The notes: generated by a model from the sequence alone, not told the origin. DNA of 64,000 nt from Cepaea nemoralis (GCA_014155875.1 JACEFZ010018105.1:206001-270000); one strand, 5' to 3'. Positions 25,096-37,865 are shown, numbered from the stretch's first letter. Numbers and translations: made by a program.

Positions 25096-25810
25096 AATCC
25101 CTATCCTCCTCCGCATTTCTCTGACAGAAATAAAGTCACATGTAGTGACAGGCGCCTATAAAGATCAACGTTATAAAGTGGAAATTAGAGGACAGGTGAA
25201 ACAGTAGAATAATTAACATTTCTCGGCAACTATCCAGGCGGCCTTAATTCATCAGGCTCAAGGCCCCCCCTCCCCCCCCCCCCCCCGCACTCTCCCGCCG
25301 CCCTTTACCGCAACGTACTATAAGCAGACGACAGTGCAAACATCGAGTCGTGGAATCAATCAGCTAACATCTAATGACGACAGCGTCTCCATGAAGAATC
25401 AAGTCTACTTCGACACACCTACCAACCTGATACAACTAAAACACACTGTCATCGCTAACCAGGTACAACATTCATCTGAACTTATAATTTATAGCTATGG
25501 AATATCGACATAATTCGTAGCAGACAATTTTATAACATCAGAGCTCTCAGAAATGGCCACCAAACTTAGAATAATTTCACTAACACATTGACAACTTAGC
25601 TTAGCTTTTTACTTTGTGTGTTGGCTAGTATGTCTTCTAATTTCTAATTCGATTTCTTTTGTTTCTTTCAATGTTTAACAGTACCCGTGAATGTATTACT
25701 TCTATATTCGCATGGGTTCCCCAGCATTGTTCTTTCCCTCAGTCTACAAACTTCTGATATTTTCCGGATCCTATTTTTTTATGAAGTTGTGCCGACTCCA
25801 TTGTCACACT

Positions 25811-25866
<56 letters not shown>

Positions 25867-25868
25867 AC

Positions 25869-25901
<33 letters not shown>

Positions 25902-25917
25902 AAAAGAGAGAGAGAGC
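25811..25917. repeat. (CA)n then (GA)n compound microsatellite
   Basis: About 27 CA units to 25865, then about 50 bp of GA with a few A runs. Confidence 0.95.
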
Positions 25918-25989
25918 ATATCCTAATATCCTATCACACATGGGAATTGAACTCCAGACACCCATTTGATGTAAGAAAGCGAGGTGAGC

Positions 25990-26290
25990 TCGGTGTGAAA
26001 AGGGGTTAACTCGCTCGTGCTTTAACGTTCTCTGGTTACCGCGGAGTTGTGGGTCCATTCCACACACTGATCAGTGGAACTTTCAACGTTGACTTCTCAT
26101 CGCCGACTTGGGGACGTAAATTACAAGTACCTCAGAAGTCAAATTGGGTTCGCATGATGGCGAAGGACATTGGTTATAGGGAAAACTATCCCTCACGCAA
26201 AAACCAATCCAATGTACTCACTAGTAGTAGCAACTACTAGTAGTGGTAGCATGCATGTCGACTACACTTGAGTTGAAAGAGAGCGAACTC
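25990..26290 (+). mobile_element. SINE-D copy
   Basis: tRNA-like head (gttaactcgctcgtgcttta, then tgggtccattccac near the B-box position) followed by a body with gacttggggacgtaaattac, aagtacctcagaagtc and gggttcgcatgatggc. The copy at 48483-48790 has the same order. Confidence 0.7.
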
Positions 26291-26350
26291 AGAGAACAAG
26301 AAACTGATAGAAAGCGAGTAACTACCTATTAAACCGTCGTAAATATTTCT

Positions 26351-26595
26351 CCCTGGTCTAGGAGTTAACGTCTTTCTCTGTAGTCCTGTATATTCTCGTG
26401 AGTAACGTAACCTGCGCGAGAATCGGTAGCGGTTCTCGCCGCTTTCGAAACTTACGGGGTATGTGAGCCGGTCGCTCAGAAAGTAGTTGCAAACTACTGA
26501 GCGTAATCTTGCCTAGTACACCAACAGCTGCTGAAAAATACTGGTGTTGACCGCAACGTCCTGTAAGGGATATGCAACATTAAAAAAAAAAAAAA
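26351..26595 (+). mobile_element. SINE-A copy with A-rich tail
   Basis: Head-proximal ctggtctaggagttaacg, then acttacggggtatgtgagcc, core caaactactgagcgtaatct and end gtcctgtaagggatatgcaa followed by a 13-nt A run. One of the most complete copies. Confidence 0.85.
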
Positions 26596-27763
26596 GATTT
26601 CTACATATCACTGATCACATGTCACTATATGAATATTGTATGAATTTATATAAATATGCAAATTCGAAAGTATATCTGTCTTAGTGGGGGGGGGGGGAAC
26701 ATAAAACAAAGAAAGTGTCAACAATTTATTTATTTATTTATTCTTCTGCTTCTGTTAATAATCGTTATCCTTAAATTCAAATGTCTTCCAGGTTATACTA
26801 AGGGACCGAACCGGGATAAAACAGGGGAACAATTAATAACCCAGATTAGTTTTGACGTGTTTAAGCCGGGGCCTTGGTGCATGCGGCGAGAAGCACCGAA
26901 GACCGAAGCGTATTAGTTGCTCAAAGCACCTGCTGTTTGTCTCGTCGTCATCCGGTGACTCGCGGATCTTGTTACGTGGAGATGAACATCAAATGCTATT
27001 ATAACGAAATTCTAGGGCGATGGCTTCTCGGGGCACCAGAAACCGCTGGGTCCGCCACTAGGCAAACAAGCACCATTATAACGGCCCTGGTCGAGCCCCA
27101 GGGATGAGAATAAGGGGGTTAAATGTGCCTACAAAATGCTGAATTAAGTCACAGACGTGATTAAAGATAACAGAATAGGCGGCGTTCCCAAGTGAAATTA
27201 AACAAAATTCCCCTCAGGTAATTATATAAAAGGGAAGAGCTGCTATAAAAAATAGAAAGCCTCTGGCGTATGACAATGGGGATTTTCCAAATCAATTGAT
27301 CGTCCATTGTGTCTATATTTGTGTGTGGTGCATAACCTAGGAGACCAAAGTGATCTTAAAATCTTTCGTTAAAGAAAGGAAAATCATGAGAAAATCAACA
27401 AGAAAAGATTTCTCAGATTCGGGATAATTCTCAACGGGGAAAAACAAAACACTTCAGTTTTCTATTCTGTCAATCATATTTAGTGTTCAAAGACGCAATA
27501 GCAGAGCCGCACACAAATTATTCCTTTAATATTTGGAGTGTCTTCTTTGACTTTTCTCTTCATGTTTACGGTTTAGTTGATGTGTTGTATTTGTGTTGTG
27601 TAACTGTTATTGTCAGCGACTCCTTTAAGATATTTTCAAAGATTTGAAGGTATTTGTAATACCATGAGCTGTATTCTGTGTGAGCACTCGTTATGCTTGT
27701 CAAAGGCATAATAAACTTCTGACGCAAGCTAGAATATATTTTACGCTAAAGCATTGGTAATGG

Positions 27764-27764
<1 letters not shown>
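26596..27764. other. No gene seen
   Basis: A G tract lies near 26686-26697. Two overlapping open frames (86 and 77 aa, 26656-27107) have no motif. Confidence 0.45.
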
Positions 27765-27854
<90 letters not shown>

Positions 27855-27863
27855 AGAAGAATG

Positions 27864-27914
<51 letters not shown>

Positions 27915-27941
27915 GACTACTACTACTAATACTACAACTAT

Positions 27942-27976
<35 letters not shown>

Positions 27977-28008
27977 ATAATAATAATAATAATAATATTA
28001 ATAATAAT
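27765..28008. repeat. Compound trinucleotide microsatellite
   Basis: Blocks in order: (ATA)n to about 27806, (AAG)n to about 27860, (TAC)n to about 27974, then (TAA)n. The low-complexity minus-strand open frame here is the translation of these blocks. Confidence 0.97.
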
Positions 28009-28424
28009 GCCTGTAAAATACGCATGTGCTCTCTAATTATTAATGCACTTTTAGTTGTAACACGTTAATAAATTTATTTAAATAACGCATATCAGGTTAC
28101 AAGCAACAAAGAACATATCAGTTGTGTTTTCTCTAGTAATTTAGTCTGACATACTCTGCTTCCGCTGTGTCGTCTCTCGTTACTGTATTAATACATGTGT
28201 GGTGTGCCATAATTTCAGATTCATCATAGCCGTGTTTCAAAAGCAGAAATAGGAGACATGAATGAAATGCTGTTTTCTTTGAATATAAACCTTCTTGCTG
28301 TTGTCCGTGAATTATCGATTTACAATATAGGAAGGAAAATACACGATAAAATATAAATATTAAAAATAAACGCACATATTATTTCTGCAATTTTGATTCG
28401 TTCCGTCTTCTCTCAATTACCTTT

Positions 28425-28580
28425 CTGTGGTGAGTCGACGCGCGCTATCAGCTGATTCAGAGCACGTGTGAGAAAACCTGCAGCTCGCGCCATGCACGAA
28501 CGTTTATGACACGGCCCACAAAAGAATAGCTGATACAATGCACGCATGCGCTCCCCCCGCGGTTGCTACATGGCAACCAA
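28425..28580. promoter_or_regulatory. Candidate CpG-dense promoter block
   Basis: About 14 CpG dinucleotides in 135 bp, far denser than the surrounding DNA. Motifs seen: cacgtg E-box (28463-28468), acgcatgcgc (28542-28551), one base from the NRF1 core, and the palindrome gttgctacatggcaac (28562-28577), which resembles an RFX X-box with a slightly long spacer. No confirmed gene lies next to it. Direction is unknown, though weakly coding-like sequence follows on the plus strand. Confidence 0.3.
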
Positions 28581-31045
28581 GAGGAGGGAAATTCAAAACA
28601 TGAAACATGTTGTAACAACTAGACCTAGCTCAAAAACCATGATTTGCGAGGATTAGAAGTACCAAGTTGGGTTTATTTGTGTATGGAACGATGACCACGC
28701 GTACCTAGATGGAAAACATATACGCTTCCCGTAGGAGAACTTCCAGAGGAATGCACAGGAAGCTTTTTTAAGAAGGAAGTTGCAACAGACAAGCTTAAGA
28801 TATCAAGTATGTTAAATCTTTAAAGTGTGGATTCATCAATATGTGCACTTGAGCGTGCCTGTACTTTACTTACTGAACAAGGCTGCAGTTTACAGATGAC
28901 TGGGAAGCAGATCCACTCCAAGGCCTGTCCTGTGGTGTGAATGATAAAATCGATAACAAACCACATTGATGAGTACACTATGAAATCGGCTTTAGATAAA
29001 ACAAGGAAAGTGTTTATGCTAAAAGATAGTCCAATATAAAAATGGAGAACAAAAGAGGTATTATCTAGTGAAATAACGCTTATTTAAAATGACCACACAA
29101 TACATTCATGGAGTAATATTTGGTAATATTGACCTTCTTTTATCTGGACATCCAACCGTAACACAAAACTGGATGGATGGTTAGTGTTAAGGAGTTTAAT
29201 GTTAGGGCTGTTTCGATAGGACAAGATGGTTGTAAGAGCCAGGTGCCGGTAAGTGGGCAACGTCTTCCGCCGTGGACTAGCTCTCTGGACCTCAATTGAC
29301 TCTTTCCGTGGACGCATTGTCGTGTGGCTGGTGGACGAGGCTGCACTCGCGCAGAAGTGGGGAGCTGCGTTATTTGATATTGTCTATATGCTGATGTGTG
29401 CGTCTCCTGAAGAAATGAACAGCAAATTGAAAAGAAGACTCCTACTGTCTGTCCTATTGTCTCCGCTACTTTTTTTTAGACAGCCATTATTGTGCTTCGT
29501 TCCTCTCTTCTGTGAACAAACAGTGGTGACGTCACTTCCCCCTGGTTCTTTGTACCTTCCAATTTCACTTGTAACTTATTATTTATGATGATGTAAGACG
29601 CGTTGGGACACTACCATCTGCCCGTTAGCAGATCAAGACATTTCGAAAAAAGAAAGACACTTGCTCTCCAAGATAGAGCTCGAGTTACCCTTTAATCTTT
29701 TTTTCTCACAATCGAAAAAAATGATTTGAGAATAACAAGAGGCAGCCAGTTAGTTTGAAGCTGTGGTAGGAGAAGGTGGCTAATAAATATTGTTAGTAAA
29801 GTTGGCTTGCAAACTAAAACTTCTTGTCTAGGGTCTGCTTAATGGCGAGCAGGTGAAGCTGTCTACAGCGTGACGTGCAGGATCCGGGGAAACTTCCAAT
29901 CCAAGCCTACAAAGAGCAACTTGCCGTCTTGTATTGTGCAGATTTCAATAGTTTGTAAGATAAAAATGCATGAGAAACGAAGACAAAAGTGACGAGTGGC
30001 AACGGGGATCGTTTCTTTGACACAGGCCGTCTCTGCATGTAACGGGCGTATGCTATGCAAACGTGCCTTTTACGATCTAAAACACCTGAAGTTTGTGTTC
30101 TTTCTCAGATACGTTCTTAATCAAAAGATGCCAGACCTTTTTATGCAAGCGTGGAGAGCGACCTTTTCCTTATTAAACAAATAAGGTGGACAGATTTTCA
30201 CTTTGTTGCTGGTGCAGCTTGAGGAGCAGCTGGATGGAAACGAGAATCATTTTTGGCTGCAGACTGTGAAGACATAGCTGGTGCTTACGTTTCAGATGAA
30301 GGGAACCACACCAGATGACATGCAATCAAGTTCTGATAACGATGGCGACAGATTGTCCCTACCCAAGCAAACATTTTTACATTTTCTTTATGAACAATTG
30401 CAGATTTATACAGCTGACTTTCTATAATCCTATGTTGGAGCCAGGTCATTTAGAGACATCATAATTAATGTCAAGGCGAGACATGCAACCCCTCTGAGCG
30501 TCGTTTCACCATTAAGCCTGCACAGTAGGGATGAGGTACCCCTTGACAAAGTGAAAACTGGCATGAAACAAGATTGAGATGGTATCCAACATTGCTGCAT
30601 TTCTGAAAAATGGCAGTGTTTTCCTTCATTAAAGAACGCTTGAGTAAACTTGTTATGAAGCCTGCCTAATCGTTAAACTATCATCATTTAATGTACCTGA
30701 AACTCTTCAAACCAGAGCATATAGCATCATTAGTCGAGGCAGCACGCATCTCTGGCAATAAAAGCATATACACGTGCCCCTAACAATATGCTTGTGATAG
30801 GAAATGATGGGTGTCATGATCAGTCTTCGTACAACAGGGCTGCACCATGACATGACCAGGTAGGTCAAGGTTGGCGTGTTCATATCTCTTCGTGCCAGAG
30901 TAAGACAGTAAACCCCAAGCGAAGTGCTCATCGCCAACAACCAGTATAATGGTTACATTCATCTTTTTTATGCAATGCATTTACCAGACGCAGTCTACAT
31001 TTTTTTTTAAAATTTAGCTTTCTTTATAATTTTTAAGAAAGGTGT
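28581..31045. other. No confirmed gene; one weak exon candidate
   Basis: Mostly unrecognised DNA. A plus-strand frame at 28603-28812 is open apart from two TAG codons and ends at a plausible donor (caa then gtatgt at 28807). A 111-aa plus frame at 29253-29588 and shorter minus frames at 29084-29346 and 30707-30980 show no motifs I know. Confidence 0.35.
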
Positions 31046-31049
31046 CAGG

Positions 31050-31255
31050 GTGAGGAGAAGGGTGAGAAGGTGGATAAGGAGGAAGAAGAAGGAGAGGAAT
31101 AAGAAAATGGTGAGGAAGAAGAAGACAAAGAAGAAGAAGAAGAAGAAGAAGAAGAAGAAGAAGAAGATGATGAAGAAGAAGAAGAAGAAGAAGAAGAAGA
31201 AGAAGAAGAAGAAGAAGAAGAAGAAGAAGAAGAAGAAGAAGAAGAAGAAGAAGAT
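31050..31255. repeat. (GAA)n tract
   Basis: About 200 bp of GAA with scattered GGA and GAT interruptions; gives poly-Lys on the plus strand and poly-Phe on the minus. Confidence 0.97.
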
Positions 31256-31436
31256 TGTGGCGATGAAAATGATTACCATGATGATACGATCATGATAATC
31301 ATCTAGATGCCCATCGGGTGGCATCACTGAACAGAGTTGGACAATATCACTGGCAATTCCAAATAATGCTATGTGAGATTTTTGGACGCTGCTTGATATG
31401 CTCCAAATTTAGAAAATTCCAAGGATAACATAATGT

Positions 31437-31672
31437 TTTGCATATCCTTTACAGGACATTGCTGTCAACATCAGCATCTTTCAGCTGATTATTGATTTCT
31501 TGGCAAGATTACGCTCAGTAGTTTGCCATTGCTTTTTGTGCGGCCGGCTCACATACCCCGTAAGTTACCGACGCGATTCGAACCACTGCTGATTCTCACC
31601 GTCGTCACGTTACTTACGAGAGTATACGAGATTACGGAGAAAGGTCGCTAACCTCTAGGCCAGGAAGCCGGC
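31437..31672 (-). mobile_element. SINE-A copy, well preserved
   Basis: Minus strand: head gccggcttcctggcctagag, gttagcgacctttctcc, B box-like tggttcgaatcgcg, acttacggggtatgtgagcc, core gcaatggcaaactactgagc, then ttgccaagaaatcaataatc and tcctgtaaaggatatgc. The best reference for the family in this window. Confidence 0.88.
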
Positions 31673-31989
31673 TTGTATGTAGAACAAATATGAAAAATGA
31701 AGTGCATGATACCATTAATAAAAATGTGCCCCACAGTCCATCGTGGAGCAATGTGCAGCGAATGACTTCCTGTCAACTGGAGTAATTCTTTGCACTTCAA
31801 ACAGAATGGTGTTATCAACGGAAGAAAGATTTGTTTTTTCAAATTTGGTCTACATATAAAGTGTAGTAAAACTTTACAAACACCCTGAATTATGTTCTGG
31901 TTATCAAAAACAGTTATTAAATATACCCAATGGGCCAGTTCTTATTTTGACTAACTCCACAAGGGTAGTGATTAAAATCCATTTTATAT

Positions 31990-32200
31990 AACCGTGCCGA
32001 GTAGCAGTTTGCTGCTAGGGTTTTGTCTAGTGATAGAGCCATCACATTTTTCCTGAATGCACGGAGGTTCAGGTAGCCAGACTGTTCCCTCTCTTAGCCA
32101 GACGACGAACACATGCGTCGAATACCTTTTCTGACCGCGAACATAACATGATTAGGGTTGCTCCCTATCAACTACGCTACCGAGGCAGTTAGTGACTAAA
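31990..32200. repeat. Dispersed repeat G, copy 1
   Basis: Shares gatagagccatcacatttt, a block around cttagccagacgacgaac, and ccctatcaactacgctacc with 54537-54690. Possibly part of a larger composite element with repeat F. Confidence 0.65.
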
Positions 32201-32236
32201 TTATTAAAAAGGAAATGACCCATTAGCAAACAAAGA

Positions 32237-32435
32237 GACGTTTTGATTAGTTAGTTAGTTAGTTAGATAATTAGTTGGTTAGTTAGTTAGTTGATTAGTT
32301 AGTTAGTTGATTGATTGGTTTGTTAATTAGTTAGGTAGTTAGTTGGTTGGGTCTTTGGTTGGTTGATTAGTTAGTTAGTTGGTTGGTTGTTTATTTGGCT
32401 GGTTTGTTGGTTAGCTAGCTAGCTTGCTATCTAGC

Positions 32436-32493
<58 letters not shown>

Positions 32494-32700
32494 ATCGACA
32501 GATCATCCTCAGTGCACATCGAACCATTCAGTCCCCTCCTCAACAAATCCCGCAGCGTGTAGCGGCTAACGACGCCAGTTCTGTGTTGGTTTATTAATCT
32601 TCTTTGGCTTTGGTTATATAGACTAGTTTAGTTTAGTTTAGTTTAGTCGATGGATCAACATCACGGCACACGGGTGCAACCCATAAGTGCTCCGTTCTCC
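32237..32700. repeat. Dispersed repeat F, copy 1: (TTAG)n plus unique part
   Basis: About 255 bp of GTTA/GTTAGTTG units, then a block with cgacagatcatcctcagtgc, acatcgaaccattcag and ggtttattaatcttcttt. The second copy at 54008-54460 has the same microsatellite and the same unique blocks in the same order, so the microsatellite belongs to the element. Confidence 0.75.
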
Positions 32701-32997
32701 TCCTAACTCAAACCCGAGTCTGGAGAAACTCAGCTCGGTGCACGAACTCCGTAGCACCGGCGAGGATCCTGAAATACTTTGGGTAGATTTTTAACTCGAA
32801 ATTTTGCCGGGCAGCGCCGTTAGGCTACTATTTTTCGATTTTCAACTGCCAAGGGATGTTTTACGTGCGCAACAATACACACGGGCGTCCGATCTCACTG
32901 CCCAGAGACCAAGGGAAATTTTATTACTAGAAGTCCTCGAGAAAAAATCCCAGTCATAGATGTGTTGGTTAAATGGTACTAGTTCCAAATTGTTAGA

Positions 32998-33137
32998 TGA
33001 ACCAACACTCGATAGTGTGATCTGGTCAATCTGACGCTGGCCGCTTTTACTTCCCAGAACATTTCCCGGTAGACATTTAAAGCTGCGGATTGTGTTGATC
33101 ACCCAGTTAGTCTGACCCAGGTCGACTTTACCTTAGA
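32998..33137 (-). mobile_element. SINE-B copy, partial
   Basis: Contains caacactcgatagtgtga, ttacttcccagaacatttcc and ctgacccaggtcgac in minus orientation; the head is missing. Confidence 0.65.
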
Positions 33138-33230
33138 GCAGCGAAACTACAGCTGACGTGGACCGGTCAAGGGAGAGGGGAGGGGAAGGCGGTGGCGCTC
33201 TGGGTGTTCTGTATACTTAAAACCAGCAAG

Positions 33231-33649
33231 ATGTGTATGTGTGTGTGTTGTTTTTTTTATGTATGTCGATATGTGTGTATGTGTGTATCAGTGTGTATGT
33301 CTGTGTCAGTGTGTATTTGTGTGTCAGTGTGTATGTGTTTCTATGTATTTGTGTGTGTGTGTCAGTGTGCATGAGTATGTCAGTGTGTCTTTGTATGTCA
33401 ATGGGTATGTGTGAATGCGTTTATGTGTATGCGTCAATGTGTATGTGCACTTCTGTGTGTCAGCGTGTATGTGTGTATATCAGTGTGTGTGTGTGTGTGT
33501 GTGTATAAGTGTGTCGGTGTGTGCCTATGTGTCTGTATGTGTGTGCCTATGTGTGTCTATGTGACGAGTATCTATGTCTGAATGTATCCGTGTCTTTATG
33601 GCTGTGTGTGTGTGTCTGTGTGCCTGCGTGTATATGTCAATATATGACT

Positions 33650-33684
<35 letters not shown>

Positions 33685-33690
33685 TGTCAG
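33231..33690. repeat. Impure (TG)n / GTGTAT / GTCAGTG tract
   Basis: About 460 bp of TG-rich DNA with recurrent cagtgtgtatgtg. Cys/Val-rich open frames here are composition artefacts. Confidence 0.95.
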
Positions 33691-33696
33691 CACACA

Positions 33697-36600
33697 CTAC
33701 ATGTCCTCACAGGTCAACTACATGCCCTCACTGGTCAATTAGATGCCGTCACTGGTCAGCTACACGTCCTTACTGGTCAACTACATGTCATCACTGGTCA
33801 ATTAGATGTCCTCAATTGTCAACTAAATATACGCACTTGAAAATACATGTCATCACTGGTCAACTACATGTCCTCACTGATCAACTAGATGTCCTCAGTT
33901 GTCAACCGGCATGTACTAACTGGCAACTACATGCCCTCACATATCAACTACATATCTTCACAGGTTAATCACATGCCCTCAACGGTCTACTACAAGCCCT
34001 CAACGGTCAACTACATGCCCTCACATATCAACTACAGGTCCTAACATATCAACTACATGTCCTCAATATCAACTACATGTCCTCACGTGTCAATTACATG
34101 TTTTCACTTGTCATCTACATGTACGCACTTGTCAAATGCATGTCCTCACTGGTCAACTACATGTAATCACAGGTCCTCATTGTGTCCTCACATATAAACT
34201 ACGGGTCGTCACTAGTCAACTGCATGTACTCACGGGTCAACTGCGTGCTCTAACAGGTCAACTACAAGTCCTCGCATGTCAACTACATGTCCTCAAAGAT
34301 CTACTACGTGTACTCACAGGTAAATTAATATCTCACTTGTTAATTACAAGTCCCCTCTCGTCAATTACATGTCCTCACTTGTCAACGACGTCCTCATTTG
34401 TCAACCACATGTTTTCGCTTGTCAACTACATGTCCTCATTTTTCAACTATATGTTCTCACAGGTCAACTTGTCCTCACAAGTCAATTCTTAAACATGTCC
34501 TCACTTGTCAACAACATGTCCTTACTTGTAAATTACATATCCTCACTTGTCAACTATGTGTCCTCACTGGTAAACTACATGTCCTCGCAGGTCAAGTACA
34601 TGTCCTCAAGGTAAGCTATGTGTCCTCACTTCTCACTTAATGTCCTCATTTGTCAACTTCATGTCTTCACAGGTGAACTACATGTCCTCACTGGTCAATT
34701 ACATGTCATCAAATTTCAACTTCGTGTCATCACAGGCCAACTATATGTCCTCACTTGTCAACTACGTGTCCTCACATGTCAACTACATCTCCTAACTTGT
34801 CAACTGCGTGTCCTCACGGGTCAACTGCATGTCCTCGTAGGTAAACTACATGTCCTCCCAGGTCAAATGCATGTCCTCACATGTCAACTACATGTCCTCA
34901 CTTGTAAATTATAAGTTCTTACTTGTCAATTTCTTGTCTTCACAGGTCAAATACATGTCCTCGCATTTCAACTACATGTCCTCACAGAACAACTACGTAT
35001 CCTCACTGGTCAATTACATGTCTTCACGTTTCAACTTCGTGTCATCACAGGTCAACTATATGTCCTCACTTGTCAACTACATGTCATCACTTGTCAACTC
35101 CATGTCCTCACTTGTCAACTGCATGACCCCACTGGTCAACTACGTGTCATCACTTGTCAACTACATGTCCTCACTTGTCAACTGCTTGTCCTCACTTGTC
35201 AGCTACATGCCCTCACTTGTCAGCTACATGATCTCACATGTCCACTTTGTAACCTCACATATCAACTACATGTCCTCACTTGTCAATTACATGTCCTCGG
35301 TTGTAATCTAATGTCCTCACTTGTCAACTACATGACCTCTTTTGTCAACTACGCGCCCTTAAAGGTCAACTTTATGTCCTCACAGGTCACTAACATGTCC
35401 TTATAGGCCAATTGCATGTCTTCATGGGACAAATACACGCCTTCACTAGTCAACATGTCCTCACTTGCCAAAAAATGTCCCCCCAGGTCTTCTAAATGTC
35501 CACACTGGTCACTTATATGTCCTCACTTGTCCACTACATGTCATCACACGTCAACTGCATGTCCTCACATGTCAACTTCGTGTCTTAACAGGTCAACTAC
35601 ATGTCCGCAAGGGATAATTACATGTCATCACAGGTTAACTACATGTACTCAGGGACAAATACATGTCCTCAAGGTCAGATAATGTCCTTGCGTGTCAACT
35701 ACGTGTCCGCACAGGTCAACTACATGTCCTTCCAAGTCACCTACATATCCCAACTAGTCAACTACAGGTCCTCACTTGTCAACTACATGTCCTCACTTGT
35801 CAACTATATGTCCTCACTGGTAAACTATATGTCTTCACTTATCAACTACTTGTCCCCACTGGTCAACCACATGTCCTCACTTGTCCACTACATATCCTCA
35901 TATTTCAACTGCATGTCATCACATGTCAACTACATGTCCTCACGTGTCAATTAATGTCCTCACTTGTCAACTTCTTGTCTTCACAGGTCAACTATATATC
36001 CTCAACTGTCAATTACATGTCATCACAGGTTAACTATATGTCCTTACGTGTCAACTGGATGTCCTCACTGGTTAAATACACGTCCTCACTTGTCAACTAC
36101 ATGTCCACACTGGTCAGCTACATATCCTCAATTGTCACTGCATGTCCTCACTTGTCAACAACATATCCTCACTTGTTAACTACATGTCCTCACGGGTCCA
36201 CTTTGTGTCCTCACATATCAACTACATATCCTCACTTGTCAATTACATGTCCTCACTTGTCAACTACGTGTCCTCACTTGTCACCTACATGTCTTCACTT
36301 GTCAACTACATGTCCTAACATGTTAACGACATGTCCTCACTGGTCAACTACATGTCCACACTGGTCAACTACATGTCCTCACTTGTCAACTGCATGTCCT
36401 CACTTCTCAGGTCCTCATAGGTCCACTTCGTGCCCTCACATATCAACTACATATCCTCACTTGTCAGCTACATGTTCTCGGTTGTCAACTACATGTCCTC
36501 ACTTGTCAACTTCATGTCCTCACTTGTCAGGTACATGTCCTCAAGGTCCACTTCGTGTCCTCACATATCAACTACATGTCTTCACTTGTCAACTACGTGT

Positions 36601-36940
36601 CCTCACTTGTCAGCTACATGTCCTCACTTGTCAAATACATGTTCTCATTTGTCAACTACATATTATAACAAGATTTCCACATATTCTCATTGGTCAACTG
36701 CATGTCATCATTGGTTAACATGTCCTCACTGGTCATCTGCGTGTCCTTACTTGTCAACTAAATGTCCTCACAGGTCAACTACATGTCCTCAATTGTCAAC
36801 CGCATGTCCTCACTGGTCAACTACATGTCCTCACTTGTCAACTACATGTCCTCACTGGTCAAATACATTTCCTCACTCGTTAACTACATGCCCTCACTGG
36901 TCAACCGCATGTCCTCACTAGTCAACCACATGACCTCAAT
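33697..36940. repeat. 21-bp minisatellite, about 154 units
   Basis: Unit contains actacatgtcctcacttgtc, with the second base of the ggtca/tgtca step varying most (caggtcaa, ctggtcaa, cttgtcaa). Because 21 is a multiple of three and the plus-strand unit has no stop in any frame, it encodes heptads in all three plus frames (MSSLVNY, CPHLSTT, VLTCQLH), giving open frames up to 351 aa. Point changes are spread evenly across codon positions, which argues against coding use. It starts where the TG tract ends and stops at a SINE-B fragment. Confidence 0.95.
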
Positions 36941-36944
36941 CCAG

Positions 36945-37003
36945 TCAATCCAGTCTAAAATTAGTACCAGGAAATTGTGCAGGAGGTAATGGCTGTGAAA
37001 AGG
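36945..37003 (+). mobile_element. SINE-B 3' fragment
   Basis: Contains tctaaaattagtaccaggaa followed by ggaggtaatggctgtga, matching the plus-oriented SINE-B 3' part at 55600-55660. Confidence 0.5.
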
Positions 37004-37185
37004 TAATCATCTTATCTCATCTCATCATGTTCCTCTTGTACCTTGCGGTTTCGAGGTGAAGTATAAACAGCGGGAGAGTGCTCGCTTATGGGCTTTATGT
37101 ATCAGTATTCCCATGGTCTCTGTTATTTCCTGCGTCCATTGTTTACGTGGACGGCCTCTTCCTCTGCTTCTCTTTGGTCTGTACA

Positions 37186-37500
37186 TCATTGCTTGTTGTG
37201 GTATACTGTTAGTTGGTAACCTACATGCATGGCCAAACCATTTGACTTGCTGCCTTCTAATAAAACTAGTGCAGCTATAACCCTCACTTTAGTCCCGATT
37301 TCTTCATTTCTGATCTTATCGCTTCTTGATACATTGAGTATTCTTCTCAGGAATCTCTTTTCTGTTGTGATTTTTCTTTTCTCTTTTTCTTTCATTGTCC
37401 AGGTTTGGCAATGGTAACATAGAGTTGGTAGGAAGATTGTGTCGTAAAGTGTTTTCTTAGTAGTTATTGATACATGTTTGTTCTTTAGTATTGGTGCCAT
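37186..37500 (-). pseudogene. RTE-B post-RT region
   Basis: 104-aa open segment. It contains the block that follows the RT in RTE-type polyproteins (LCYHCQTWTMKEKE, then RFLRRILNVSRSDKIRNEEI). In intact relatives the sequence near LCYHCQTWT usually reads LLYGCETWT. It is a piece of the element at 37005-38235 and has no independent function. Confidence 0.7.
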
Positions 37501-37551
37501 TTGTCCAATGAGTTGGTTTGCATTATTGCATCTATTTTAGATCTCGTCTTC

Positions 37552-37782
37552 TTATTTGCCATTTGATGATATTATACTTCCCAGGTACTTGAAACTCTTT
37601 ACTTGTTTCAAAGGATGTTCATTTAGATGAATCGTTGTTGCTTTTTCTTCTTTAGTTACGGTCATTACCTCTGTTTTACTAGTGCCAATGTTCATGTTAT
37701 GTTCCCTACACATTTCGTTTAGACTATTCATGTGGTCTTGTAATTCGGATTCTGATTTTGCTATTAGTGCTTGGTCGTCCAC
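37552..37782 (-). pseudogene. RTE-B RT motif C to thumb region, degraded
   Basis: 76-aa open segment starting MDDQALIAKSESELQ, where the catalytic xxDD box would lie (the tyrosine/alanine before DD are lost or out of frame), and ending QVKSFKYLGSIISSNGK, the conserved motif after the RT core. Frameshifts cut it from motif B upstream. Confidence 0.7.
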
Positions 37783-37865
37783 AAACTAATGGTTAGATTT
37801 GCAGATGGTTCTTCTACCGTGTTCTCGTCATGAGGTATTCTTGCGGTCTCTGTTTGGTTGGTTTC

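Noticed and set aside
29253..29588. 111-aa open frame
   Set aside because: No recognisable motif, no splice or promoter context, and overlapping frames on the other strand; left unannotated.
32237..32492. Interstitial telomeric repeat
   Set aside because: Units are TTAG/TTGG tetramers, not TTAGGG or TTAGG, and the tract is part of dispersed repeat F.
35663..36718. 351-aa open frame, the longest in the window
   Set aside because: It is a translation of the 21-bp minisatellite; all three plus frames are open for the same reason.
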